DNA of 44,372 nt. Source: Bacteroidales bacterium. Lineage in GTDB: Bacteria > Bacteroidota > Bacteroidia > Bacteroidales > JAFGUD01. Of this stretch, positions 16,071-25,118 are shown piece after piece; the first letter of the stretch is position 1; every line of letters begins with the position of its first letter. The position numbers were made by a program, and so were the translations under genes. The stretch covers positions 1 to 44,372 of the forward strand of contig JAFGXO010000041.1 of assembly GCA_016936595.1 (NCBI GenBank). Direction: 5' to 3'. The notes under the pieces were generated by a model. The model ran no database searches. It saw only the letters and a program-made list of their open reading frames with translations, and was not told where the DNA came from.

Positions 16071-18464
16071 ATGAAACGAATTTTTTTATTTGCTTTGTTA
16101 ATTTTATCATCAATATATTCTTTTTCTCAATATACAATTTCAGGAAAAGTATTTGATGATGCCGAAAATCCTCTCGTAGGAGCAATTATTGTTATTAATA
16201 GTGGAAGTTTGTATGCTGCAACCGATCAATTTGGGTATTTTGAATTTAGAAATATGGAGGCTGGTGGCGTTTATACTCTTAGAGCTCAGTATATTGGCTT
16301 TAACGATGAAACTCAAACTTTTACTTTAGTTACCGATGCAGAAGTAAATTTTAAACTTCAACCTAATGAACTTAATGAGCTTGATCAGGTTGTTGTTTCG
16401 GCAACCCGTGCAGCAGGTAAAGCTCCAATTGCCTTCACAAATATTCAAACAAATGATATACAGAAAAATAATGATGCTCAGGATATTCCGTATATTTTAA
16501 GAACATCGCCATCAATTACAATCACTTCTGATGCCGGCACCGGAATAGGTTATACACAAATGCGTGTTAGGGGAACTGATATGTCGAGAATAAATGTAAC
16601 ATTAAACGGAATTCCTTTGAATGATCCTGAATCTCACGGCGTTTGGTGGGTTGATATTCCTGATTTTGCTTCTTCGGTTGATAATATTCAAATTCAACGC
16701 GGCGTTGGCTCTTCTACTAATGGAGCAGGTGCTTTTGGTGCATCTATTAATCTAAAATCTAATAAATTAAACGGAAATTCTTATGCTCAAATTTCAAATA
16801 GTTTTGGCTCTTTTAACACAATTAAAAATTCGGTAAAATTTGGAACCGGTACTATTAACGAACATTTTGTTTTTGACGGAAGATTATCTCGTCAAACTTC
16901 TGACGGTTTTATAGATAGAGCTTGGTCTGATTTAAAATCTTTTTACGTATCGGCAGCTTATTTTGATAGTAAAACCTTAATTAGAGCTACAATTTTTAGT
17001 GGTTTAGAAGAAACTTATCAAGCTTGGAATGGTGTGCCAAAGGATTCTTTGTTAACAAATAGAACATACAATTATTACACCTATCAAAACGAAATCGATC
17101 ATTATGTGCAGTCTCATTATCAGTTTAAGATGGTTCGTAAATTTACCGATAACTTGCATCTTGATTTATCGGCTTTTTATATTAAAGGTAAAGGATATTA
17201 TGAACAATTTAAAGCAGATGAGGATTATTCTGATTACGGATTTGATGAAGTAAATATTGGATCTGAAACAGTTAGCAGCACAGATTTAGTTCGCAGAAAA
17301 TGGCTTGATAATGACTATTATGGCATGATTTACAACGTTATATATGAATATGAACGTTTAACACTTATTGCCGGAGGAGGCTGGAATAAATACAACGGTC
17401 AACATTTTGGCGATGTTATTTGGATGAAATATGCCGGAAATAATCAAATTGGTAAACGTTGGTACGATAATACGGGTATAAAAACTGATTTGAATAACTT
17501 TCTGAAAATACATTACGATTTTATGGACGAATTAAATATTTACGGCGATTTTCAGTATAGGGTTATTGATTACACTATGGACGGTGTTAATGATGATTTG
17601 AGCGAAATAAAACAAACTTATAAATACTCTAATTTTATTAATCCTAAATTAGGATTGTTTTATCACCCAAGTAAATATTTGAATGTTTATTTGTCGTATT
17701 CAATTGCTAATAAGGAGCCTAAACGAAGTGATTTTATTGATGCTCCTACCAATAAAATCCCTGTTCCCGAAAAAATGAACGATTACGAATTAGGATATAA
17801 ATTGGCACTATCTTCTTTGGCTTTTGAAATAAATATGTACTATATGGACTATAAAAATCAGCTTATTGTAACAGGCGAAATAAATGATGTTGGCGACCCT
17901 ATTGTTGTTAATACTCCCGTTAGTTTTAGGCGAGGAATTGAATTAGTTTTTGGAACAAAATTATTTAATACTATTGAATGGAATGCAAATCTTACATTAA
18001 GTCAAAATAAAATCGAAAATTTTACTGAATATGTAGATAATTGGAGCTATTGGGACGATCCGGATAATGAGGAATATCAAATTGAAAATTATTTAGGACA
18101 AACTGATATTGCAATGTCGCCGTCAGTAATTGGGAATAATATTATTGGAATTAAAGCAACAAATTTTTTGAATTTAGAGTTTGTTACTCAATATGTTAGC
18201 CGACAGTATATTGATAATACCTCGGATATTGAACGAAGTATAAATCCTTATCTTGTAAATGATTTTGTTGTCAGATTTAATTTTGAAACAAATATTGTTA
18301 AAAATGTTGATTTTTCAGTGCGTCTAAGTAATGTTTTTGATCAAGAATATGAATCTAATGCCTGGGTTTATTCTTATTATTATAATGGAAATAGAGCTTC
18401 CTTAGATGGCTATTTCCCTCAAGCGGGAAGAAATTTTATGCTTAATTTAACTCTTAAATTTTAA
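16071..18464 (+). CDS. TonB-dependent outer-membrane receptor, probable thiamine uptake
   Basis: A 797-residue protein with a signal peptide ending at SFSQ and a carboxypeptidase-regulatory-like domain (residues about 21-105, YTISGKVFDDAENPLVGAII). A plug follows (about 110-230, with QMRVRGTDMSRINVTLNGIP and GVGSSTNGAGAFGASINL), then a 22-strand-type barrel ending NFMLNLTLKF. Such receptors take up scarce nutrients across the outer membrane using TonB-ExbBD energy. Two TPP riboswitches in its leader strongly suggest the substrate is thiamine or a derivative, as known for riboswitch-controlled receptors in Bacteroides. No inner-membrane thiamine transporter such as PnuT follows it here; the next gene is an unrelated NUDIX hydrolase with its own promoter. 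Confidence 0.9.
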   Translation: MKRIFLFALLILSSIYSFSQYTISGKVFDDAENPLVGAIIVINSGSLYAATDQFGYFEFRNMEAGGVYTLRAQYIGFNDETQTFTLVTDAEVNFKLQPNELNELDQVVVSATRAAGKAPIAFTNIQTNDIQKNNDAQDIPYILRTSPSITITSDAGTGIGYTQMRVRGTDMSRINVTLNGIPLNDPESHGVWWVDIPDFASSVDNIQIQRGVGSSTNGAGAFGASINLKSNKLNGNSYAQISNSFGSFNTIKNSVKFGTGTINEHFVFDGRLSRQTSDGFIDRAWSDLKSFYVSAAYFDSKTLIRATIFSGLEETYQAWNGVPKDSLLTNRTYNYYTYQNEIDHYVQSHYQFKMVRKFTDNLHLDLSAFYIKGKGYYEQFKADEDYSDYGFDEVNIGSETVSSTDLVRRKWLDNDYYGMIYNVIYEYERLTLIAGGGWNKYNGQHFGDVIWMKYAGNNQIGKRWYDNTGIKTDLNNFLKIHYDFMDELNIYGDFQYRVIDYTMDGVNDDLSEIKQTYKYSNFINPKLGLFYHPSKYLNVYLSYSIANKEPKRSDFIDAPTNKIPVPEKMNDYELGYKLALSSLAFEINMYYMDYKNQLIVTGEINDVGDPIVVNTPVSFRRGIELVFGTKLFNTIEWNANLTLSQNKIENFTEYVDNWSYWDDPDNEEYQIENYLGQTDIAMSPSVIGNNIIGIKATNFLNLEFVTQYVSRQYIDNTSDIERSINPYLVNDFVVRFNFETNIVKNVDFSVRLSNVFDQEYESNAWVYSYYYNGNRASLDGYFPQAGRNFMLNLTLKF

Positions 18465-18582
18465 TCCTGATTGAAATAAATTTAAAATATCTGAAAATTA
18501 TTAAATGTTTTTCTGCTTTTTTTTAAGTGAATTAATTTTTTAAGTTATGTTTTAATGCTAATTATGAAAATTGTTTTAAAAT

Positions 18583-18616
18583 TTGTTAAATTTAAACTCT
18601 AAGTTTTGTATCTTTG
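18583..18616 (+). promoter_or_regulatory. Candidate promoter for the NUDIX-phosphatase pair
   Basis: TTG (18583-18585), 23-bp spacer (slightly long), TATCTTTG (18609-18616), followed 12 bp later by the ATG at 18629. It overlaps a TTG at 18614 that would otherwise extend the gene. Confidence 0.5.
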
Positions 18617-18628
18617 CATTTAGTAGTG

Positions 18629-19249
18629 ATGAAATTTATTGAAAAATTAAAACAAAATTTAAACCGCACAACACTCCCTGGATACGAAGCACATAAAAAA
18701 ATGCTTCCTAAAGGCAGAGTTTATATTAACGACAGCAACTTTTACAAAGAAAGTGCTGTCAATTTAATTTTGTTCTTTAAAAGTAATAAGTTGCATTTTA
18801 TTTTAACAAAACGATCAGAAAATTTAGTGCACCACTCAGGTCAAATTTCTTTGCCCGGCGGAGCTAAAGATTTAACTGATAAAAATTTATGGGAAACAGC
18901 CAAAAGAGAAACTTTTGAGGAAATTGGCATTGATATTGTTGATGCCGATTTTGTTGGAAAATTAAGCGAATTATATGTTTCTGTAAGCGGATACGTGGTG
19001 CACCCATTTGTTACTTTTTTAAATAGAATTGATGAGTTTAGTGTAAATAGTGCCGAAGTAGCACGAGTTATTGAGGTTGATTTTGACCAATTTTTTAAAA
19101 GTAGTAATATTTTAAAAAAAAAAATATCAAATAATGTTTATGATATTGAATATCCTTATTATAAATATTTTAATGATGAAGTTTGGGGTTTAACAGCAAT
19201 GATTTTATCTGAATTTTATGAAATATCAGTTTGCTTCAAACAAAAATGA
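18629..19249 (+). CDS. NUDIX hydrolase, CoA pyrophosphatase-like
   Basis: A 206-residue protein with the CoA-pyrophosphatase family signature FILTKRSENLVHHSGQISLP directly before the NUDIX box GGAKDLTDKNLWETAKRETF with EEIGI (about residues 70-100). Family members hydrolyse coenzyme A or acyl-CoA to phosphopantetheine compounds and 3',5'-ADP; the exact substrate here is inferred. I use the ATG at 18629 because the upstream TTG lies within the -7 promoter element. Its TGA stop overlaps the next start (ATGATG at 19246), so the phosphatase gene is translationally coupled to it. Confidence 0.85.
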   Translation: MKFIEKLKQNLNRTTLPGYEAHKKMLPKGRVYINDSNFYKESAVNLILFFKSNKLHFILTKRSENLVHHSGQISLPGGAKDLTDKNLWETAKRETFEEIGIDIVDADFVGKLSELYVSVSGYVVHPFVTFLNRIDEFSVNSAEVARVIEVDFDQFFKSSNILKKKISNNVYDIEYPYYKYFNDEVWGLTAMILSEFYEISVCFKQK

Positions 19250-22200
19250 TGAAAACGATAAAAAAACATATTTTATTGTTTCTAATTATTAGTCTGCATT
19301 TTGGATTAATTGCTCAAACAAGTGATTATAATTTTACCAAAATTGATAGCCTGTATGAACAACACAGAACAAAAGAGGTTCTTATAGAACTGAATTTGTA
19401 CGAAAATCTTGCGTCACAATCTAACGACACTCTTACCCTATTTAAAGTTTATGATTGTTATATAAATGTGTTTGAAAATGATACTGTTACTGATAACGAG
19501 AAGAAGTTTATACTTAAAAAAATATTTCTTATAAAATCTTATTTGAATTCTCGACCTGATGATAAAAACGTTTTAAAAGATTTAATTTTTGAATATAATA
19601 AACTCGCTTTTTTTTATTCTAAAAGACGAGAATTTTATACGGCTATAGATATATATTATAGAATTATATTAATTGCTGAATCAATTGATGAAGCAGATGA
19701 AGTGGCTCGAATATATTCTAAAATTGGAACGATGTTTCAAAGATCTAAAAGTTATCCTGAAGCACTTGAAAATTATAAAATTGCTATTTCGTATGGGCGT
19801 AAATTGTCCGATTCTTTAATTGTTATTGATAATCTTATTTTAACCGGAAATTTATTTTCCGAAGTAGGCGATTATTCAAATGCCGTTTATAAATATTACG
19901 AGGCTGTTTCTATTGCTGAATTTGTTGATGATCTGAAGCGTAAATCTGATGCATATACACAACTTGCCAAAATTTTTTACACCTTAGAATTGTATGAAAA
20001 AGCTATTGAATATTCTAATAAATCTATGCGTTTATACAGTTTAGGTGATACGGTTTTTAGCGACGATTTAATTATGGAGCGGTATATTTTTCTTGGGAAA
20101 AATTTTTTAGAAATAGACAGCATCGATTTGGCTATAAATAATTTTAATAATGCTCTTTATATCGCTCAAAAAATCGAAAGTGAAAGAAATATTGCTTTAA
20201 TTTATTCTTTACTTGGCATTGCTCACACTCAAAGTGAAGATTATACTCTTGCCGAGGATTTTTTAACTAAATCATTGTTGATAAGAAATAAAATTGGGGA
20301 TAGTTTAGATATATGTCAATCGAAATTAGCTTTTGGTAAGTTTTATTTAAAAACTCAAAATTATAGTCAAGCTAAATTTTATTTAATTAATGCTTATAAA
20401 ACTGCTGAAAAAATTGAAAATTTTTTATTAGTTAAAGAAATAAGTTTGTTATTAGCTAATATTTTTGAAGACGAACAAAATTTTGAACTTGCTTTAAAAT
20501 ATCAACAACGATATGTAACTGCTAATGATTCTTTGTTCAAAAAAAATAATTTTGTTTCAATAGAAAAATTAGAAGCCGAGCATGAATACCGATTAAATAA
20601 TAATTTTATCAGACAAGAAGTCGATTTGTTGAATAAGTCAAAACATCAACTTTCTTTTTTACTTATTATTTTGGTCATATTTCTTCTAATTCTTGTTGTG
20701 CTTGTTGTGTTTTTTATCTTTAAAATTAAAGAAGCTTCAAGAAGCAAAAACTTAATTGAAAAACAAAAACAAATAATTTTAAAACAGTACGAAAGATACA
20801 AACTTTTATCATTGGTTGCAAGCAATACCGATAACAGCATTTTTATTTTTAATTCTGATTGGATTATTGAATGGGTGAATGATTCTTTGCTAAAACTTTA
20901 TGATACAACACATTATGATATTTTTTCTTTAAATAATGCTGATTTTACTAAATTAACAAAAGGTGATTTGGAATTAATAAAGAAAATTTGTTTACAACAA
21001 CAACTTCCATATTCTTATACTTCATTGGTAACAATTAATGAAAAGAAAAAGTGGATTCAAACAACCATTTCACCGATAATTGAAGATGACCTTGTTCAAA
21101 AACTTATTGGTATCGAAACAGATATAACTTCATTGAAAATAGCACAACTTGAAATTCAAAAACAGAAAAAAGATATTGAGTACAAAAATAAACTCATGGA
21201 TGTTTATAATCAAGAGTTGAAAGAACAAAAGGAGGCAATTGTTGCACAGAATGAAGAATTAAGACAACAACAAGAAGAATTACAAGCTCACGCTGACCTA
21301 CTTGAAGAATATAATAAGGAACTTCAGCGATTATCATTTGTTGCCAGTGAAACAGATAATATTGTTTATATTTTTGATTTATCGGGTAACTTAGTGTGGG
21401 TTAATAAAGCGTTTGTAAAACATACCGGCTACTCTTTAGATGAATATATACAGGAATTTGGGAAAAATATTATCGAGGCTTCAACAATACAATCTATTGA
21501 TTATTACTTTTATATGTGTGTTGAACAGAAAAAATCCGTAAAATACATTTCTGAATTAAAAACCAAATACGGCAAAGTTTTATGGGTTCAAACTACGCTC
21601 TCTCCATTAAAAGATAAGAACGGGGCAGTTGTTGAAGTGGTAGGTATTGATGCTGATATAACAGAGGTTAAAAATGCCGAAAGAAAAATCACCGAACAAA
21701 ATTTAGAAATAAAAAGTTCTTTAGAATATGCCGGTAGGATACAACGATCGGTTTTGCCTATGCCAATTTTTGTGAAAGCAATTTTTGATAAACATTTTAT
21801 TTTTAATAGGCCAAGAGATATTGTAAGCGGAGATTTTTATTTTGCTCATTATATAAAAAACAAAGCAATTTTGGCTCTTGCCGACAGTACAGGGCATGGT
21901 ATTCCGGGTGCTTTTATGAGCTTGCTTGGTTCTATGGCTCTTAAAATTGTTGTCTCAAATTTGTTGAATTACGATCCAAATATTGTTTTGAAAAAATTAA
22001 ATAATGAAATAATTCGTTTATTACACCAAAGAGGACATAAAAAAGGTTCTATTGATAGTATTGATATGGCTTTTTGTGTTTTTGATTTTGAAAAAAATAC
22101 CCTTGATTATGCCGGTGCTAATATTCCTTTGTTTTTAGCTCGAAAAAATGCCGCAGAGTATTTAATTAATAGAATTAAACCATCTAAAGCAACTATTGGA

Positions 22201-22467
22201 TACGACAATATTTCTAAATCTTTTACTGTCAATTCTTTTAAACTTGAAAAAAATGACAGAATTTATATGGCAACCGATGGTTTAGCTGACCAATTTGGCG
22301 GATACAACAATAAAAAACTGAAACGAAAGGGCATTACCGAACTTTTGGAGACTTTAAATACGCTTCCGATTGAACAACAAGAAGGTGAATTAGATGTTTT
22401 TTTAACCCAATGGATGGGAAATAATGAACAGGTTGACGATATTATGGTTATTGGAATAGAATATTAA
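19246..22467 (+). CDS. TPR-transmembrane-PAS-PAS-SpoIIE phosphatase
   Basis: A 1073-residue membrane sensor phosphatase. An N-terminal signal/anchor (KKHILLFLIISLHFGLIAQ) is followed by TPR repeats to about residue 410 (for example YPEALENYKIAISYGRKL), and a transmembrane helix near 470 (LSFLLIILVIFLLILVVLVV). Two PAS domains follow (about 523-628 and 698-806, the latter VASETDNIVYIFDLSGNLVW), joined by a Gln/Glu-rich coiled coil. The SpoIIE PP2C domain (about 823-1073) has RPRDIVSGDFYFA, LADSTGHGIPGAFMS, DSIDMAFCVFD, TDGLADQFGG and VDDIMVIGIEY. It probably dephosphorylates a Ser/Thr phosphoprotein in response to a periplasmic signal. The start overlaps the NUDIX stop codon. Confidence 0.9.
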   Translation: MMKTIKKHILLFLIISLHFGLIAQTSDYNFTKIDSLYEQHRTKEVLIELNLYENLASQSNDTLTLFKVYDCYINVFENDTVTDNEKKFILKKIFLIKSYLNSRPDDKNVLKDLIFEYNKLAFFYSKRREFYTAIDIYYRIILIAESIDEADEVARIYSKIGTMFQRSKSYPEALENYKIAISYGRKLSDSLIVIDNLILTGNLFSEVGDYSNAVYKYYEAVSIAEFVDDLKRKSDAYTQLAKIFYTLELYEKAIEYSNKSMRLYSLGDTVFSDDLIMERYIFLGKNFLEIDSIDLAINNFNNALYIAQKIESERNIALIYSLLGIAHTQSEDYTLAEDFLTKSLLIRNKIGDSLDICQSKLAFGKFYLKTQNYSQAKFYLINAYKTAEKIENFLLVKEISLLLANIFEDEQNFELALKYQQRYVTANDSLFKKNNFVSIEKLEAEHEYRLNNNFIRQEVDLLNKSKHQLSFLLIILVIFLLILVVLVVFFIFKIKEASRSKNLIEKQKQIILKQYERYKLLSLVASNTDNSIFIFNSDWIIEWVNDSLLKLYDTTHYDIFSLNNADFTKLTKGDLELIKKICLQQQLPYSYTSLVTINEKKKWIQTTISPIIEDDLVQKLIGIETDITSLKIAQLEIQKQKKDIEYKNKLMDVYNQELKEQKEAIVAQNEELRQQQEELQAHADLLEEYNKELQRLSFVASETDNIVYIFDLSGNLVWVNKAFVKHTGYSLDEYIQEFGKNIIEASTIQSIDYYFYMCVEQKKSVKYISELKTKYGKVLWVQTTLSPLKDKNGAVVEVVGIDADITEVKNAERKITEQNLEIKSSLEYAGRIQRSVLPMPIFVKAIFDKHFIFNRPRDIVSGDFYFAHYIKNKAILALADSTGHGIPGAFMSLLGSMALKIVVSNLLNYDPNIVLKKLNNEIIRLLHQRGHKKGSIDSIDMAFCVFDFEKNTLDYAGANIPLFLARKNAAEYLINRIKPSKATIGYDNISKSFTVNSFKLEKNDRIYMATDGLADQFGGYNNKKLKRKGITELLETLNTLPIEQQEGELDVFLTQWMGNNEQVDDIMVIGIEY

Positions 22468-22476
22468 GAAACGTTT

Positions 22477-23221
22477 TTAATATAATGAAATTTCTTTTAA
22501 TTTAATATTGTTAACAATTCCTTTAATTAAAAAAACTGACATTAAATCAATATTTTCTTGGGATCTCATAAACTTAGCACTTCTGTCTATTTCTAAATTA
22601 ATCAGTTCCACTATGCAACACGTTAAGTTTGTATTAGTTAACACATTTAGTTCATTGTCAAATATTATTCTCTAAACATCTGTCCGGTAATTTAATTCCG
22701 GATATGTAGATAAAGAATTAAATAAAGAGCTTAGTATTGCTTTTGAAAGATTTATGCTGTTTGAATTATGGTAGTTAAAAAAAGACTTCAGTCCGGTTAT
22801 TGTCGTAGTTGTATGATTCAAAATGGAGAGAAATAAATAAATCAGCATTAGCATTTGTAATAGGTTTTAATCTTTTAATTGTTTGAGGGGCTGTTACTGC
22901 GGTATAATTATCTCGGTCAGAAAAAATCACCACAGCACCTGCATCTTCTATCAATTTTTGCAAATTTCAAACACATAATAACTTTCACTTTCATAACGTA
23001 AGTCAATATAATTATTAGGGATTTCTTCAACATCGAAATTAAAACTAAAAGTATCTAATTTAAAAGGGCTTACAATTTTGCCATGTCCCGGATCAATTCC
23101 AATTACCCGCCCTTCCAACAATTTCATTGTATCCTGATTACTAAATGTATCTATAGTATCGTTTTGTGAGCTTAAATCATTAAAATAGAGCACGCTTAAT
23201 GATAAAGAGAATAAATTTCAT
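22477..23221 (-). pseudogene. N-acetylmuramoyl-L-alanine amidase (Amidase_3), frameshifted
   Basis: Pieces in three frames add up to an Amidase_3 enzyme that would cleave peptides from peptidoglycan. VIGIDPGHGKIVSPF (first zinc His) lies in one frame, ending near 22965. LQKLIEDAGAVVIFSDRDNY and NADLFISLHFESYN (second His) follow in the next, ending near 22795. Then come NYHNSNSINLSKAILSSLFN, a TAG at 22672-22674, and in the same frame LTNTNLTCCIVELINLEID with the catalytic Glu, up to TAA 22477. A further shift near 23196 may separate the leader MKFILFII from SVLYFND. Both main shifts fall in T runs on the coding strand (one T short near 22965, one T extra near 22795). All catalytic positions remain, so the decay is recent or the sequence is imperfect here. 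Convergent with the TPR-SpoIIE gene. Confidence 0.8.
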
Positions 23222-23333
23222 AAGAACTGATTTTTATATTTATTAACCAAAAAAATAATTCTGCAAGAGTTTTAAAAAAAAATTTCTTAAACTCTTATTT
23301 TCTATTTATCTGACAATTCTGAATACTAATGAA

Positions 23334-23684
23334 TTAATAAGATTTACATTCAGAATCTCCAGTTGTAGGATCATAATAACACAAACTTTTTATTTTATAA
23401 CTATTATCAGAATAAATAGCAACTTTTGCTGTAAATGTTGCATTATAATGGCTAAAGGCTCTTTCAAATTTCCATTGACCAGTTACCACCCATAGCGATG
23501 GATTGCTATAATCAATATTACCAACAACAACACTGTTGGGAACATAATCATCAACCCACCATTCACTACCCCAAGCAATAAATTTATAATTTATAGCATC
23601 TTCTAAAATTTGTTCATTAGACTGTGCATTAGAAGTTATTGCCGAAATAAGCATAATCGAAAATAAAAAAACTACTTTTTTCAT
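23334..23684 (-). CDS. Small exported protein of unknown function
   Basis: A 116-residue protein with a clear signal peptide (MKKVVFLFSIMLISAITSNA, cleavage likely before QSNEQ). The mature 95 residues are rich in Trp and Tyr (KFIAWGSEWWVDDYVPNSV, FERAFSHYNATFTAKVAIYS) and end with two cysteines (SLCYYDP, DSECKSY) that could form a disulfide. I do not recognise the family. It lies between the broken amidase and the broken FISUMP gene, and unlike them is uninterrupted, which suggests it is still functional. Confidence 0.65.
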   Translation of the reverse strand: MKKVVFLFSIMLISAITSNAQSNEQILEDAINYKFIAWGSEWWVDDYVPNSVVVGNIDYSNPSLWVVTGQWKFERAFSHYNATFTAKVAIYSDNSYKIKSLCYYDPTTGDSECKSY

Positions 23685-23720
23685 AATAAAACAATTTTGA
23701 AATTTATAATAAATATTAAT

Positions 23721-24173
23721 TTAATCTTTAATGCAATGAACAGAAAAACTATCACTTTTATTGCAAGTATAGGGATACGTTTCAGAGCCATTATTACCCA
23801 AACCATAATTCCAAGCATCTTCACTACTGTTTTGTGTAGTGCTCCACCAAAAACAACTATTTCCAATATTAGCAAAGCCATCTCCAAAACTGTCATATTG
23901 ACCAGATGCAACAGCAGAAAACCACTATAGTTATTTCCAAAATTTTTACCATTAAACAAGTCCTAAGTAGTAGATGCTTTCATATTTTCCACGGCCACAC
24001 TTTTACCTCCTAATTGTTCAATTAATACTACCCATTCACTATTAGAAGGAAAATGCCAACCATCAGGACAAACATTTTGAGCTGTATTCCAATTGTACAA
24101 ATAACCATACATATTTGTTATCAGCCCAACACCCATTACTTGCATTATATGCTAAATTTTCAGCCATCCACAT
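23721..24173 (-). pseudogene. FISUMP (Fib_succ_major) domain protein, frameshifted
   Basis: Translation in successive frames gives the usual order of this surface-protein domain. KMWMAENLAYNASNGCWADN comes first. After a frame change, MYGYLYNWNTAQNVCPDGWH and FPSNSEWVVLIEQLGGKSVA run to a TAG near 23965. NGKNFGNNYSGF follows in the same frame, and after another change SAVASGQYDSFGDGFANIGN, CFWWSTTQNSSEDAWNYGLG and SDSFSVHCIKD, ending at TAA 23721. The last shift fits one missing T in a T run; the TAG may derive from a Trp codon. The N-terminal part and signal peptide are missing or unrecognisable above 24190. Confidence 0.75.
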
Positions 24174-24296
24174 TTTAATTATTTCGATGCAAAAACTATA
24201 TTTTGTAAATAAAATTCCACCATAAATCAGGGGGAGATGTTGATGTGTTTCGCACTCTAAAAAAACAATTACTTGATTTATATGAAAAGGATTGAT

Positions 24297-24475
24297 TTAA
24301 GCTTTCTTTTTAGGAAAAACAAAATATATAATTACAAGTTGAATTACCCAAAAGGCTATTAAAATAAACCAGTCTTCTCCACTTTTATTTTTGCCAAATT
24401 GTTCAATAATTCCTAAAGTGTATATCGACAACGCAATTAAAAGTACAACTCTATTATATTTCGTGCTGTTTTCAT
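24297..24475 (-). pseudogene. Small two-helix membrane protein, start frameshifted
   Basis: The frame ending at 24297 reads KYNRVVLLIALSIYTLGIIE, then QFGKNKSGEDWFILIAFWVI, then QLVIIYFVFPKKKA, which is two hydrophobic helices with a Lys-rich C-terminus. It has no ATG in frame; the ATG at 24475, 10 bp after the upstream gene's stop, is one base out. Adding one A to the AAAA run after that ATG would give MKNSTKYNRVV and a 59-residue protein. It is either a fresh frameshift or a sequence error. Function unknown. Confidence 0.45.
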
Positions 24476-24485
24476 TGATAAAAAA

Positions 24486-24905
24486 TTAATTTACTTTATA
24501 ATATAATTTGTAATCAACACCATCTTCAGTAAATCTTGCTACTCCGTCTGACGTATAAGAACAATATACCGTTACACTTCCTAAAAAATCATCTGAATCA
24601 AAAGCATCATCATCCCAAAGTTCAATAGTTACGCTTCCACTAAAATCATAATCCACATATCCTTCTAAATCATAGTAAGAACCTGACGTCATACTAAGTC
24701 GTTGACTACTGGGCCATATTGTTCCATCTATTTTAAAATAAATCGCATCATTAGTATAATAACCTTCAGGGGTTATACACTTTAAACCAGTAAATTTTAA
24801 AGAATACCCACAATTACGGTCTTCTGGTGCAAATTGTTCTTTAGGAGAAACCCCACTTGTAATAATAAAACTCATTAGTAAAATACTTAAAACAACTTTT
24901 TTCAT
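24486..24905 (-). CDS. Exported beta-rich protein of unknown function
   Basis: A 139-residue protein with a signal peptide (MKKVVLSILLMSFIITSGVS). The mature part is rich in Asp, Tyr and Ser, with alternating hydrophobic residues. VTIELWDDDAFDSDDFLGSV recalls the acidic calcium-binding loop and following strand of C2-type beta-sandwich domains. Three cysteines remain in the mature region (NCGYS, LKCIT, YCSYT). I cannot assign a family firmly. A small frameshifted membrane-protein gene follows after 10 bp. Confidence 0.65.
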   Translation of the reverse strand: MKKVVLSILLMSFIITSGVSPKEQFAPEDRNCGYSLKFTGLKCITPEGYYTNDAIYFKIDGTIWPSSQRLSMTSGSYYDLEGYVDYDFSGSVTIELWDDDAFDSDDFLGSVTVYCSYTSDGVARFTEDGVDYKLYYKVN

Positions 24906-25118
24906 AATTGTAAATTTTAAAAATTAAAAGTGTCATGTTTTACCCTGTAGCAAAGCGACCTGACTATATAAAGAGTAAAATATAAGCACTTTGAAAATTT
25001 TAATTAATTTTGGTCTTTTGCTACATAATATTTACTGTAAAAGAACAACAAAAACTAAATGAATGTAAGACGAGAATTAGGGAAGTAATAAAAATACCGA
25101 GAATTCGGCAATTAAAAT

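Noticed and set aside
15877-16074. 65-codon + strand ORF before the TonB receptor
   Set aside because: It runs straight through the second TPP riboswitch and ends at the receptor start; chance frame.
22477-23221. Programmed frameshifting in the amidase gene
   Set aside because: There are two or three shifts in different directions plus a TAG, and neighbouring genes are also broken; decay or sequence error is simpler.
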